Assembly (NCBI GenBank): GCA_024655905.1
Contig: JANLFP010000010.1
Location: 1 to 64,000 of the forward strand
From: Tepidanaerobacteraceae bacterium
GTDB taxonomy: Bacteria; Bacillota; Thermosediminibacteria; Thermosediminibacterales; Tepidanaerobacteraceae
Direction of reading: 5' to 3'
DNA length: 64,000 nt
The notes under the pieces were generated by a model. It searched no databases. It was not told the DNA's origin and worked only from the letters and a program-made list of their open reading frames with translations. Both the position numbers and the translations under genes were made by a program. Below, in pieces: positions 53,797-63,428 of this stretch. Each line of letters begins with the position of its first letter. Position 1 is the first letter of the stretch.

Positions 53797-54885
53797 ATGG
53801 CAGTCAATGAAAAGGAAATTACTTCCACTGAACGAAGGGTGGAAACCATCGAGTATGTGGGTCTTGCCCTGTTATTTGTTTCTCTGGCCATATTGTTTTT
53901 AAAACCGTCTCTCATCGGCGGCATTTTTGACGCCATGATGGGAAGGGTCGTTCCGATAGTTGTAAAGGTATACCTTACCGGGACTTTGGGCAGCGCTATT
54001 ATACTCTCTGTTATGACGGGGCGCATTCTGGAACGCCTCGGTTTTACCGATGCGCTGGTTCGCGTATTTACGCCCATGGCTAAATGGCTGAAAATAACCC
54101 CGCTGGTTATAGTTCCCGCTATATACAATATTCTCGGAGATATCAACGCTTCCGGCAGAATAACCGCTCCTTCCCTCAAGAGAGCCGGTGCTACAAAAGA
54201 CGAGCAAAAGATAGCAATAGCCACAATGTGCCAGGGCAATCAATCTTTTTCCACCTTCATGCTGGGTCTTCTGGCCTTTACAAAGGGCGGGATATGGGCC
54301 TTCCCCATCGTGATTGTAGGGCTTTTCCTGCCGGTGATTCTGGTGCCGCTAATCTTAAGCAAAACCATATACCGAAATGTAAAATACAAAGATATCAGCG
54401 AGATGCCGCGGTTTACGCCAAATACCCCTGCAATTCCCACCATTTTCAACGGTGCCCGGGAAGGAGCCGAGCTGCTGTTTTTACTGCTTATACCGGCTGC
54501 AGCAGTGGTGTTTGCCCTCATCGGCGCTCTGGATTATGTAGGGATATGGAAACCAATCGAATCGGGAATTACAGCATTTCTTTCAGCGCTTTCCATCGAC
54601 CCCGCCACAGGATTGCAATCGGTACTTGTATCCCCAACCCTTGCCATGAACACGCTGGTTGAAACTATAGGCAAGGTTCCGGTTCGCCTTGCCATTGGCT
54701 CCTTCATTATCGCCGCTTCCGGATTCCCGTTGCAGATACCTCTCGCCCAGATACCGGCTGTATGGGCTCAGAATTCCGATTTGTCGGCGGGAGAAGCCAT
54801 GCAGGCATCTATAATTGGAATGATAATCAGGATAATATCCGCCTTTGCACTGGCATGGATACTGGCACCCTTTGTAGTAAGATAG
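53797..54885 (+). CDS. nucleoside-recognition-type membrane protein (CD0519/CD1768-like)
   Basis: A 362-residue protein with about nine hydrophobic helices. It looks like the Gate/nucleoside-recognition superfamily seen in spore maturation and transport proteins; GDINASGRITAPSLKRAGA and TMCQGNQSFSTFMLGLLAF are candidate substrate regions. AAAAGGAGG precedes ATG. Family naming is from memory of clostridial genomes. It is cotranscribed with the NIF3-like gene and ends at a terminator. A transported small molecule handled by the NIF3-like protein is my inference. Confidence 0.65.
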   Translation: MAVNEKEITSTERRVETIEYVGLALLFVSLAILFLKPSLIGGIFDAMMGRVVPIVVKVYLTGTLGSAIILSVMTGRILERLGFTDALVRVFTPMAKWLKITPLVIVPAIYNILGDINASGRITAPSLKRAGATKDEQKIAIATMCQGNQSFSTFMLGLLAFTKGGIWAFPIVIVGLFLPVILVPLILSKTIYRNVKYKDISEMPRFTPNTPAIPTIFNGAREGAELLFLLLIPAAAVVFALIGALDYVGIWKPIESGITAFLSALSIDPATGLQSVLVSPTLAMNTLVETIGKVPVRLAIGSFIIAASGFPLQIPLAQIPAVWAQNSDLSAGEAMQASIIGMIIRIISAFALAWILAPFVVR

Positions 54886-54953
54886 CATAATCCTTGTCAA
54901 ATATAAAAGATTATAGCCGAGTCGCTGGGTTAAGCTTCCAAATTTAAATCAAG

Positions 54954-54992
54954 CACCGCTTTCAGGCTAAAAAGCAGGTAAGCGGTGTTTTT
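54954..54992 (+). terminator. terminator of the NIF3-membrane protein operon
   Basis: CACCGCTT (54954-54961) pairs with AAGCGGTG (54980-54987), then TTTTTGCTT. Confidence 0.8.
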
Positions 54993-55114
54993 GCTTAAAG
55001 CAAACAATCGATATATGTCTTATTTCCCGGAATTGCCAGTAAATATCGAAGTCAACCGCAGGATTAATCAGGTAGGATTGCTTTTGAGATAAATACGTCA
55101 GCAAATAGCATATC

Positions 55115-55303
55115 AAGGATGTAACTGGATAGTCCGCATAGACCTAGAGAAATTCTTCTACAAAGCAACATCCTTAATTGGTTAGTCCACAATGTTTGAA
55201 GGAATGCCGACCTATGTAACAGCTATTAAACAGAGCCCTTGATAATGCTTGCCAGCAAGATCAAGGGCTCATGATATGAGTGAAGAGCTGAAAGGAATTC
55301 AGC
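55115..55303. ncRNA. candidate structured RNA or mobile-element fossil
   Basis: Three helices lie in a row: AAGGATGT with ACATCCTT (55115-55122, 55168-55175), an 11-bp perfect stem GAGCCCTTGAT with ATCAAGGGCTC (55233-55243, 55260-55270), and GCTGAA-AGGAA-TTCAGC (55287-55303). A repeated GGATAGTCC/GGTTAGTCC pair occurs within. No reading frame fits. It could be a small RNA or the leftover end of an insertion element; strand is unclear. Confidence 0.35.
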
Positions 55304-55397
55304 AAAACTTGGTGAACAGCCATTTTTAAACAGAATGCATGGGGGCAAGGGGCCGTGTCTAATCACCCGCTCCTGATCGATTTTTCTGCTTAAAACA

Positions 55398-56327
55398 TTA
55401 TTTTCTCTTTAATTCCTCTGCCGCACCGGCTATATCATCAGCCGTAAGGTGGTACAGCTTCAACAGTTCATCCGGATTTCCCGACTGTCCGAACTCATCG
55501 GCTATACCTATCCTTTTCATTATTGTGGGCCTGGTTTCCGCCAAAACTTCGGCCACGGCACTGCCCAGGCCTCCGATGATGTTGTGTTCTTCCGCAGTAA
55601 CAATAGCGCCGCATTCTGCCGCTTTTACTATTACTTCTTTATCGATGGGCTTTAATGTCGAGATGTTCACCACCATGGCTTCGATACCTTTTTTTGACAG
55701 CGTTTCAGCGGCTTTGAGAGATTCCCCCACCATTACACCAGTAGCGATTATGGCCACGTCTTTGCCTTCCCGCAGGATAACCCCTTTTCCTATTTCAAAT
55801 CTGTAATTTTTATCGAATATGGTCTCCACGGGGTGACGGCCGAATCTAAGATATACAGGTCCTTTATGCAGTGCTGCGGCTCTTACCGCCTGTTTTGCCT
55901 CTTCGGCATCAGCAGGATTTATTACAACCATATGTGGGATTGCCCTCATTAGCGCCATGTCTTCCACCGACTGGTGCGTTGCTCCGTCTTCACCCACTGT
56001 AATGCCTGCATGGGTCGCAGCAATTTTGACATTCAAATTTGGGTAACATATGGAGTTTCTTATCTGCTCAAAAGCTCTGCCCGCAGCAAAGATAGCAAAG
56101 GTGCTGGCAAACGGTATCTTTCCGCAGGTGGCAAATCCAGCTGCAGTACCCATCAAATTTTGTTCAGCAATGCCAATGTTGAAAAATCTATCGGGGAATT
56201 TTTTAGCAAAAACGCTGGTTTTGGTGGACTTTGACAGGTCCGCATCCAAAACAACTATCTCTCTTATTTCTTCGCCAAGCTCCGCCAGAGCCTGGCCGTA
56301 AGCCTCACGGGTCGCAATTTTCGCCAT
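55398..56327 (-). CDS. transketolase, C-terminal subunit
   Basis: The pyrimidine-binding half of a split transketolase, about 309 residues, working in the non-oxidative pentose phosphate path. RFFNIGIAEQNLMGTAAGFA holds the catalytic Glu that activates thiamine pyrophosphate, GEDGATHQSVEDMALMRAIPHM is the substrate region, and IVTAEEHNIIGGLGSAVAE is in the C-terminal domain. I take ATG at 56327, 8 nt after AGGAG; ATGs at 56333 and 56363 are alternatives. It follows the N-terminal subunit gene. Relatives of DXP synthase are excluded by the split gene and short size. Confidence 0.9.
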   Translation of the reverse strand: MAKIATREAYGQALAELGEEIREIVVLDADLSKSTKTSVFAKKFPDRFFNIGIAEQNLMGTAAGFATCGKIPFASTFAIFAAGRAFEQIRNSICYPNLNVKIAATHAGITVGEDGATHQSVEDMALMRAIPHMVVINPADAEEAKQAVRAAALHKGPVYLRFGRHPVETIFDKNYRFEIGKGVILREGKDVAIIATGVMVGESLKAAETLSKKGIEAMVVNISTLKPIDKEVIVKAAECGAIVTAEEHNIIGGLGSAVAEVLAETRPTIMKRIGIADEFGQSGNPDELLKLYHLTADDIAGAAEELKRK

Positions 56328-56450
56328 TTTCATCACTCCTGAATCAATTTTTTCTTTCACCAAAAAAAGATAAGAAGTCGCATGTCAATAGACACGGAAA
56401 TTCGGTTCCGCAGTTCTTGAATCTCCATTAATTCCGATGCCCGGTATGAA

Positions 56451-57272
56451 TCAAAGAGCTTTAAGCGCTTCTTCGGCCTGCTCCCTTGTGGGGGCTTTGC
56501 CGTGCCAATCCGCCACGTTTTCCATAAAAGGCACGCCTTTGCCTTTGACTGTCTTTGCCACTATGACGGTGGGCCTGCCTTTGGTGCTTTTGGCTTCTTC
56601 CACTGCATTCAATATCTCCTTGAAGTCATGACCGTCGATATCTATCACGTGCCATCCAAACGCTTTGAATTTATCCTGTATCTTTTCCGGCGACATGACC
56701 TGAGTGATGGGGCCATCTATCTGCAGGCCGTTGTGATCTACAAAAGCCGTGAGATTATCCAGCTTGTAGTGTGCAGAAGCCATGACTGCCTCCCACACCT
56801 GACCTTCTTCTGTTTCGCCATCCCCAAGAAGAACATATACCCTGTAATCTTTCCTGTCCAGTTTTGCTGCCAGCGCCATGCCATTGGCGGCAGAAAGGCC
56901 CTGGCCGAGAGAGCCGGTGGTCATGTCCAAGCCGGGAGTGCCCTTCATATCTGGATGCCCCTGGAGCATAGCTCCGGTTTTTCTGAGTTTCATGAGTTCC
57001 TCTCTTGCGAAATAGCCCTTTTCTGCCAGCACAGCATAAAGAGCCGGCGCTGCGTGGCCTTTTGAAAGTACAAATCGGTCTCTTTCCGACCATGTGGGTC
57101 GTTTTGGGTCCACATTGAGGACGTCAAAATACAGGGCCGTTAGAATGTCTGAGCAGGAGAGGGACCCGCCCGGATGGCCCGAACCGGCCTCAGCCGTCAT
57201 CTCGATAATATGCCGCCGCACGTTGCGGGCTATGGAAGTTAATTCTTCGATTTTTTCCTGAGTTATACTCAT
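56451..57272 (-). CDS. transketolase, N-terminal subunit
   Basis: The thiamine diphosphate-binding half, 273 residues. [18 protein letters not shown] and [16 protein letters not shown] carry the family histidines, and [19 protein letters not shown]...DHNGLQIDG is the GDG-N magnesium/ThDP motif. The operon partner is the C-terminal subunit 120 nt downstream. Split transketolases are usual in Clostridia. Confidence 0.92.
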   Translation of the reverse strand: MSITQEKIEELTSIARNVRRHIIEMTAEAGSGHPGGSLSCSDILTALYFDVLNVDPKRPTWSERDRFVLSKGHAAPALYAVLAEKGYFAREELMKLRKTGAMLQGHPDMKGTPGLDMTTGSLGQGLSAANGMALAAKLDRKDYRVYVLLGDGETEEGQVWEAVMASAHYKLDNLTAFVDHNGLQIDGPITQVMSPEKIQDKFKAFGWHVIDIDGHDFKEILNAVEEAKSTKGRPTVIVAKTVKGKGVPFMENVADWHGKAPTREQAEEALKAL

Positions 57273-57356
57273 ATTATCACTCCTCTTTTTAATAAAATTT
57301 TAAGGTTGATTTCACTATAGAAAGTCAATTTTGGTGGTAGTAACGTCCCGGCACCG

Positions 57357-57479
57357 TACCGTTCGGTAAACCGCTCTAAAGTCTGGCCCTGCGCTTCGCA
57401 GGTGAACCGGCAATTCGGCGTCCTGCCTCAGGTGCCGGCCGGCATGCATCTGTGCATGCCGTACCCGCCGAAGGCGGGT
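57357..57479. repeat. GC-rich multi-hairpin intergenic element
   Basis: Four or more tight hairpins follow each other: TACCG-TT-CGGTA (57357-57368), CCTGCG-CTT-CGCAGG (57388-57402), CGGCATGCA-TCTG-TGCATGCCG (57440-57461) and ACCCGCC-GAA-GGCGGGT (57463-57479). The region is far richer in GC than nearby gaps. It lies between YitT and transketolase genes, with no plausible reading frame. Confidence 0.5.
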
Positions 57480-57565
57480 GTTGTTCCGGACTTGAGAGCT
57501 TTAAACCTCACTTTATGGTGCCTTTGGCCGTCACGTACCGCCTTTTTTAGGTTTTTAAAGCAAAA

Positions 57566-58411
57566 TCAAGGTTTGTTAAAGCTAAAGCCTTCGCCCAAAA
57601 CTTCGTGCACGTCATGTACAATCACGAAAGCTTTAGGGTCGATTTCATGCACTATATTTTTCAAGCGGGAAAGTTCCATGCGTGTTACCACGCAAATGAG
57701 CATATTTTTATTTTCTCCAGTATAAGCCCCTCTGGCTCCAAGAAAGGTCACCCCCCGCTCCATATCATTCAATATTTTCCTTGAAATATTCTCGGCTTCA
57801 TCGGATATTATGTATACGGCTTTGGCGAAATTTACGCCTTCCTGTATGATATCTATGACTTTGCTGCTGACAAACAGAGCTATCCAGGAATACATTGCCA
57901 GTTCCCAGTTGAAGGATAATCCATCCAGGCCTATGACGAAAAAATCCACCAACAGTATTCCCTTGCCAATGCTCACTGCTGGAATGAAATGGTTTATAAG
58001 CAAAGCTGCCAGGTCCGAACCCCCGGTGGACCCACGCGCTCTGAAAACTATGCCCAGGCCCGCACCCAGAATGAGACCGCCGTATACCGTGGAAAGCAGC
58101 AGATCGTGGGTTGGTACGGGGAAATTTTTGGTGGCTTCCGTAAAAACGGAAAACAGCAGGGCTCCCACCAGAGTCTTTGCACCGAACCCCCTACCCAAAA
58201 AAATTACTCCTGCCACAAAAAGCGGTATATTTAAAGCCAACATGGTCCAGCCCACAGGCAATCCGAAGAGATAATGCAGCACGGTGGCAAGGCCGCTAAC
58301 ACCGCCCGCCGCCACTTTATTGGGGACAAGAAACATGGTAAGGCCAAGAGAGCCTATAAAAGAACCCGCCGCGATTTGCAAGTATTCAATTAAACACGGC
58401 CTTATTCTCAA
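57566..58411 (-). CDS. YitT family membrane protein
   Basis: A 281-residue membrane protein of the DUF161/DUF2179 family. Five or six helices in residues 10-180 include GSFIGSLGLTMFLVPNKVAAGGVSGLATVLHY and the glycine-rich RARGSTGGSDLAALLINHF. The C-terminal DUF2179 domain has GVTFLGARGAYTGENKNMLICVV. In Bacillus the relative YvjA lies near ftsEX. Function is unknown. It stands alone on the minus strand between the envelope-polymer genes and transketolase. Confidence 0.88.
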   Translation of the reverse strand: MRIRPCLIEYLQIAAGSFIGSLGLTMFLVPNKVAAGGVSGLATVLHYLFGLPVGWTMLALNIPLFVAGVIFLGRGFGAKTLVGALLFSVFTEATKNFPVPTHDLLLSTVYGGLILGAGLGIVFRARGSTGGSDLAALLINHFIPAVSIGKGILLVDFFVIGLDGLSFNWELAMYSWIALFVSSKVIDIIQEGVNFAKAVYIISDEAENISRKILNDMERGVTFLGARGAYTGENKNMLICVVTRMELSRLKNIVHEIDPKAFVIVHDVHEVLGEGFSFNKP

Positions 58412-58547
58412 TTAAATCACCTTCGTCCCCTTAAACCTTATTTTATTATTTCCCGCATAAAAATACAAGCTGTCGTGGAATTTATTTGTTTTTCGGTGGG
58501 ATTTAATGGTTCCTCCCGACGAACGGCATTTCCGGGTTTTGGATATG

Positions 58548-59309
58548 TCATAAAGCTTTTTCCCCGAATCGCCCGAATTTATACAGTATAACCATTGCCA
58601 AAAAAAGCGGGAGCACACTCATTCTTTTTATTCTCGACGGCTGAGTGACAAGTCTGTACAACCATTCAAGACCCGCTTTTTGCATGAAAACCGGTGCCCG
58701 CTGGACCCTTCCAGCCAGCACATCCAGGCTGCCGCCAACTCCCATAGCTACGCTGCATTGCAGTCTGGGTCTGTTCTTCAACATGAAAAATTCCTGCTTA
58801 GGGGCACCCATGGCCACCAGAAGTATATCCGTGCCTGATTTGTTTATCTTATCAACTATCCATTCTTCTTCGCTTTCATCAAAATATCCGTGTTGGGTGC
58901 CGGCTATTTTTATGCCCGGAAACTTACTCTTTATGTTGGTCGAGGCTTCGTCCGCCACTTTCGGCTTCCCTCCCAGCAGAAAAACCGACATATTCCTTCG
59001 GGCTGCCATGTCCAGAATCATCTCCATCAAATCATACCCCGCAGTCCTGCCGCAAAGAGGCTCGCCGATTATTCTGGATGCCAGAACAACTCCTATGCCG
59101 TCAGGAAATCGCATATCCGCTCCGTTAACGGCCTTCCGCAATTCTTCGTCGGTTCGTGAAGCCATAATAATCTCCGCGTTTGGAGTCACTATTGTTTTTA
59201 AGCCATGCGATTTTAGAAAGTCTTCAATTCTTTTCAGCGCCCCATCATAGTCCAATCTATCCAGTATTATTCCCATAATATTTATTTTGCCTTCTTCGCA
59301 GGAACTCAT
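58548..59309 (-). CDS. tagA: WecG/TagA/CpsF family glycosyltransferase
   Basis: A GT26 transferase of 253 residues that adds N-acetylmannosamine or a related sugar to an undecaprenyl-linked GlcNAc. The blocks TPNAEIIMASR, RFPDGIGVVLASR, LLGGKPKVADEA, GYFDESEEEWIV and VAMGAPKQEFFM are diagnostic. The C-terminal amphipathic tail anchors it to the membrane. Its ATG overlaps the csaB stop as ATGA, and GGAGGGG precedes it. With csaB and the O-antigen ligase it suggests a secondary cell wall polymer. Confidence 0.9.
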   Translation of the reverse strand: MSSCEEGKINIMGIILDRLDYDGALKRIEDFLKSHGLKTIVTPNAEIIMASRTDEELRKAVNGADMRFPDGIGVVLASRIIGEPLCGRTAGYDLMEMILDMAARRNMSVFLLGGKPKVADEASTNIKSKFPGIKIAGTQHGYFDESEEEWIVDKINKSGTDILLVAMGAPKQEFFMLKNRPRLQCSVAMGVGGSLDVLAGRVQRAPVFMQKAGLEWLYRLVTQPSRIKRMSVLPLFLAMVILYKFGRFGEKAL

Positions 59310-60406
59310 ATATGCCCCTCCAGCAGCTCCATCGCCAAAACGGCATTATAAAAAGCCTTATCTTTGAGTTCTTCCTTAACGTTCAACAGCAAGTTTCGAG
59401 TTTCTTCCTTATGCTTCAGAGCCTCCTCAAAAAGGCTGCAGAGCTTTATGATATCCAACTCTCCCGGTTTTCCGGCGGATGGCTGGTTTACCATGTCCAG
59501 AAAATGTTCGACTTTCGGGTCGTATATCAAACCCAGCAGAGGAACCCCCATCATTGCCCCGAATATCAAAGCATGGAGCCTCATGCCGAAGATGAGGTCC
59601 ATTTTTCCGCTGAGCCACAGAAGTTCCCTTGGGCTCATGGGTTTTTCCAGTATATGCGCCCTATTTTTCATAAGTTTCATTACCTCAAGGGATTCATAAA
59701 AATCTTTGGGAAACTGCATGGGCAGAAAAATAATATCCGCACCGAAGGTTTTTGACACGTAATCACAGGCTCCGGCTATTATTTCTCGGCTCCTGCCGAG
59801 ATTCCACGGCCTCAGGGAAATCCCCACTTTAATGCGGGAGTCGTCCAGAACAATTTTTTGTTGATTCAGGATTGAAAAGCCCTCTTCATCTTTTATCGGC
59901 TCGAGGACAAAAGCCGGGTCGGCCGTAACCACCAGCGGAGGCTTTTTGACCCCAAGGTTTTCCAGTTCCTTTTTTGAGTGCTCGTCCCTCACCGAAATCA
60001 GGTCAACCGTGTTTCCCACCAGTCTTATCATTCGTTTATTTATGTCTCGGTAAACCGGCCCCACGCCATTGGCATAAAACATCACTTTTTTCCCCATTTT
60101 TTTTGCCATGTAAACTATCATTAGATAGTATGGAATGGATCTGGAACTGGTAACATCCTGAAGAAGCCCTCCCCCTCCGCTTATTACCAGATCCGATGCT
60201 ATGATTTCCTTTAGAATGCTCAAGGGGCTGGTCCTTTTTACCGCTGAAATGCCGTGAAGTTTTCTGGTCATTTCGGGATCGGCTGAAAGGGCGGTAATCT
60301 GAATGCTATTATTCAATTTTTTCAATGATTCCGCAATGGCTTCAAGAATAGCCTCATCGCCGGTATTTCCAAACCCGTAATACCCCGAGACCAGCACCTT
60401 ATGCAT
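59306..60406 (-). CDS. csaB: polysaccharide pyruvyl transferase CsaB
   Basis: A protein of 366 residues from the ATG at 60406, preceded by AAGGAGAAAAGG; the frame opens earlier but that part lies inside the upstream gene. VSGYYGFGNTGDEAILEAI is the family start, ISGGGGLLQDVTSSRSIPYYL the donor site, and FGMRLHALIFGAMMGVPLLGL a C-terminal motif. CsaB ketal-links pyruvate to the wall polysaccharide that SLH domains bind, so it predicts an S-layer or SLH-anchored proteins. It overlaps DUF5693 by 8 nt and tagA by 4 nt. Confidence 0.9.
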   Translation of the reverse strand: MHKVLVSGYYGFGNTGDEAILEAIAESLKKLNNSIQITALSADPEMTRKLHGISAVKRTSPLSILKEIIASDLVISGGGGLLQDVTSSRSIPYYLMIVYMAKKMGKKVMFYANGVGPVYRDINKRMIRLVGNTVDLISVRDEHSKKELENLGVKKPPLVVTADPAFVLEPIKDEEGFSILNQQKIVLDDSRIKVGISLRPWNLGRSREIIAGACDYVSKTFGADIIFLPMQFPKDFYESLEVMKLMKNRAHILEKPMSPRELLWLSGKMDLIFGMRLHALIFGAMMGVPLLGLIYDPKVEHFLDMVNQPSAGKPGELDIIKLCSLFEEALKHKEETRNLLLNVKEELKDKAFYNAVLAMELLEGHI

Positions 60407-62327
60407 TGTATCCTTTTCTCCTTTTTTCATAAAGATAGAATCCTCCCAGTGCCGCGGACCCAATAACGCCTCCCAGAGCCATCCCTTCAAGGGACCGGAT
60501 AACGGATACCAAAGCTGCTATGTGAAAATGACTGAAAGTGTTCATCATCGAAACTTCTCCCAGCAATGCCGCCATGTAAAGCCATCCTGCCCATCTTTTG
60601 TAGCCCATGGCGCCCATTCCTCCAGCCATCATCAGCGCGGGGAACCCCAAAAGGAACTCCTTTGTGCGGGGCCTCACCCAGAGCGTGTTTTCCAGCCATA
60701 TCCTGAAATAAAGTTCCCATTTAGGTATGGGAATTGCCGAAAAATTTCCGGTACGGTTGATGAGCACAAACAGCACGACTCCAAATGCTGAAAGTGCTAT
60801 GAGGCTTCCAATCGACAGGATGGGCTTTTTCAAAGGTACGCCGCCGAAATTGTCTTTTAAATAAAGAATTAAAATAATACCAAAGGAAAAAATATACAGT
60901 GCCTTAATACCGCGGAATTTTTCCAGTCCCAAAAGCGCATCTATGCCTCCATATATTCCCCACAGCACTGCAGCTCCCATTAATGTATGGGCCGATGCCC
61001 GGAAAAAGCTGTATGCAGCCGAGCGCCATGCGTGTAAGAAGCCTTCATCATCAGAAGAAATTTCCCTTTTCATTTCCGCATATATACCCAGCACGGGAAA
61101 ACTCACCGCTGCCAGCAGTCCTGCCGCATCTCTGAATAATGCGAAGTTCGCGACTGCCATTGCATTTAACACAATAAAGAATAGTAAAAGCGCTTTTAGA
61201 GCGGCGGATTCCTTCATGCCTGCAATCCTAATGATTTTCCATAAAGCCCATAGGACTCCCAGCGCGGAAAGAAGTGACAACAGTTTGCTTGCGGCAAAGG
61301 GCGTAAAACCGGCGGCCTTATCGGGGAAAACCGCCAGCTTGAATCCATGGGACACGAGCATATCCCTGATTTGCCCTATATGCTCCTTATCGTATGCCAG
61401 CATGTCTTCCTGACCCGATAGAAAAAGGTGCAGGTATAAGAGCCTGTCGTTCCTGTCCCTTGCCGCCAGGAGATATTCATCCATCCACTTGTGCGGCGGG
61501 CGGTTGTATACTCTTATAGCGGAGTAGCCCAGCTTTTCTATGATTCCTTTGAGCTGTTCCGAGTCCAGGAACTCATCGAAGCCCAGCTTTATACCATTTG
61601 ATGCCGCATAATTTTTCAAGATATTTGCACTTTCGGCACCAGATGGAGCTTCATTGCCTTGGGGAATCAATGTGGAAATATTTCTCCCGGCAAGCTGGCT
61701 ATTCAAACTGTTCATTTCAACGGCTGTTTTTTGCTTCAAGTCCTTGACCATTACCGCTGTATTGAGTCCCAGCGCATCGGCCATGTCAAGGAATCTTTCG
61801 TCAAACCCCATCCCGATGGCGGAAAATCCTCCGGTGCCCTTTACTTCCTGCACAACATAGAGGCCGCTTTCATCAGCATAGGATTTTATTTCATATCTCC
61901 TGGCTTTCATGAAGGATATCAGTTTTTTAAATATGTCCGCATCTCTTGTAAATAAATAAAAACTTTTGGGATTGAAGTCCTTTCTCGAAATATATTCCTT
62001 CAAAAATCTCGAATCCACGCCAAGAAACCTACTATGGTCAAGGACCTGCCATCCGTTTAGCACCAATACCCTGCCGCTGGCCTGCAGGTCCTTCACGGTG
62101 GTCTCTTCCACCGCAAGAGTTGTAACACCTGACGCCTTCAACTCACTCAACACTTCTTCCGGGCTTTCATGGACCACTGCCGCCAGCATGGTCACCTCTC
62201 CGGCGGGAACGGAAATCTCCACGTATTTCCCCTTTGCCTCCGCGGAAATCTTTAAAGCCAGCAAATATGCGGATATAATAACAGATGCAATCAGCAAAGC
62301 AGTCAGCAGTCTTTCTACCGTTTTCAT
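60399..62327 (-). CDS. DUF5693 family membrane protein
   Basis: A 642-residue protein. An N-terminal helix (about 9-30) leads to a long extracellular domain (about 30-340) resembling a TIM-barrel-like sugar or peptide fold, followed by eight or more helices (345-640). In Firmicutes this family sits beside csaB, and I name it by that context and by memory. The role is not known; a transport or modification step of the wall polymer is inference. It starts 3 nt after the GT4 gene stop. Confidence 0.75.
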   Translation of the reverse strand: MKTVERLLTALLIASVIISAYLLALKISAEAKGKYVEISVPAGEVTMLAAVVHESPEEVLSELKASGVTTLAVEETTVKDLQASGRVLVLNGWQVLDHSRFLGVDSRFLKEYISRKDFNPKSFYLFTRDADIFKKLISFMKARRYEIKSYADESGLYVVQEVKGTGGFSAIGMGFDERFLDMADALGLNTAVMVKDLKQKTAVEMNSLNSQLAGRNISTLIPQGNEAPSGAESANILKNYAASNGIKLGFDEFLDSEQLKGIIEKLGYSAIRVYNRPPHKWMDEYLLAARDRNDRLLYLHLFLSGQEDMLAYDKEHIGQIRDMLVSHGFKLAVFPDKAAGFTPFAASKLLSLLSALGVLWALWKIIRIAGMKESAALKALLLFFIVLNAMAVANFALFRDAAGLLAAVSFPVLGIYAEMKREISSDDEGFLHAWRSAAYSFFRASAHTLMGAAVLWGIYGGIDALLGLEKFRGIKALYIFSFGIILILYLKDNFGGVPLKKPILSIGSLIALSAFGVVLFVLINRTGNFSAIPIPKWELYFRIWLENTLWVRPRTKEFLLGFPALMMAGGMGAMGYKRWAGWLYMAALLGEVSMMNTFSHFHIAALVSVIRSLEGMALGGVIGSAALGGFYLYEKRRKGYNA

Positions 62328-62330
62328 CCC

Positions 62331-63428
62331 TTATTCTCCTGTCTTCCGGAGTATTGTATCATATATCTCCATCGTTTTTTCAGCCATAGTCCGGGCGGAA
62401 AACTTTTCAAAGACGGTGGCTCTGGCAGCCTGACCGAGCGAAAAAGCGGCTTGCTTAGATGACAATATGTTTATTATGGCTTCCGCCAGAAATTTTTCAT
62501 CTTTGGGCGGCACGAGAAGCCCGTTCACACCGTTTTTTACCACTTCAGGAATTCCCCCGGCTTCAGTGGCAACCACCGGTTTTCCCAGAGCCATGGCTTC
62601 CAGAAGCGCAAGGCCCATGCCTTCGCTGACAGAGGGAAGCACAAAGACATCAAAATCAGCAACCAGGCTTTCCACATTCTCATGATAGCCCAAAAAATCC
62701 ACATTGCTCATTATTCCCATTTCATCTGCCAGATTTTTTAACTTATCCCTCAGCGGTCCATCCCCCACAATGACCATTCGGGCTTTCGGAAAACTTTTCA
62801 GCACCCTCATCATGGCCTTTATGGCGTATTCATACCCTTTTTCAGGCACCAGCCTGGCTACTGTGCCGATTATTGGACCATCGGCAATGCCGAATTCTTT
62901 TTTCAAACGGGGTTCAACCCCGCCGAATTTCTCCACATCTATGCCATTGTATACTATTTTTATCATGTCAGCGGGAACGCCGTTTTCTATAAGACTTATC
63001 TTTACCGCTCTCGAAATGGCTATAATGCAGTCCGTAAAAACGATTGAAACTATTTTTGCAGCCATCCGGTGAAAAAAATCCTTTTTTCCGGCGCCAAGGC
63101 CGTGGCGGGTGAGCACCACCCTGCGCCCTGACAGCCTGCCGGCTATACGCCCTGCAAAACTGGCGTGAGTGTGCACAACATCGATTTTTTCCGAAAGAAT
63201 TATATCTCTGATTTGCTTAATGTGCTGCAATTTCATCGATTTTTCTCCGCCGGAAATTGTAAAAACCTTTATGCCCATATTTCGCAGCAGTCTTTCCAGC
63301 TCTCCGCCCGACGGGCAGGCTGCCAATAATTCATAGCGCCCGAAGTTCCAGGCTGAAACAAGATTGATGAAATATCTCCCAGCACCGCCTATATTCGTAT
63401 CGGTTAGGACATGGAGAACTCTTTTCAT
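62331..63428 (-). CDS. GT4 glycosyltransferase
   Basis: A GT-B transferase of 365 residues. The N-terminal LTDTNIGGAGRYFINL, then HTHASFAGRIAGRLSGRRVVLTRHG, and the donor half VARLVPEKGYEYAIKA...VLPSVSEGMGLALLEAMALGKPVVATEAGGIPEVV (EX7E motif) mark GT4. It probably adds a sugar to a lipid-linked envelope polymer. The start overlaps the ligase-like gene's end by 4 nt (ATGA). Confidence 0.9.
   Translation of the reverse strand: MKRVLHVLTDTNIGGAGRYFINLVSAWNFGRYELLAACPSGGELERLLRNMGIKVFTISGGEKSMKLQHIKQIRDIILSEKIDVVHTHASFAGRIAGRLSGRRVVLTRHGLGAGKKDFFHRMAAKIVSIVFTDCIIAISRAVKISLIENGVPADMIKIVYNGIDVEKFGGVEPRLKKEFGIADGPIIGTVARLVPEKGYEYAIKAMMRVLKSFPKARMVIVGDGPLRDKLKNLADEMGIMSNVDFLGYHENVESLVADFDVFVLPSVSEGMGLALLEAMALGKPVVATEAGGIPEVVKNGVNGLLVPPKDEKFLAEAIINILSSKQAAFSLGQAARATVFEKFSARTMAEKTMEIYDTILRKTGE

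Larger units (their letters stand above)
54886..55397. other. 512-nt intergenic region with structured RNA candidate
   Basis: No protein gene is supported. After the terminator at 54954, bases 55115-55303 carry three helices (listed as a candidate ncRNA). The last 90 nt before the transketolase end show nothing clear. Confidence 0.5.

Noticed and set aside
53899-54662. Open frames on both strands inside the nucleoside-recognition membrane gene
   Set aside because: They shadow the hydrophobic gene in other frames and lack ribosome sites.
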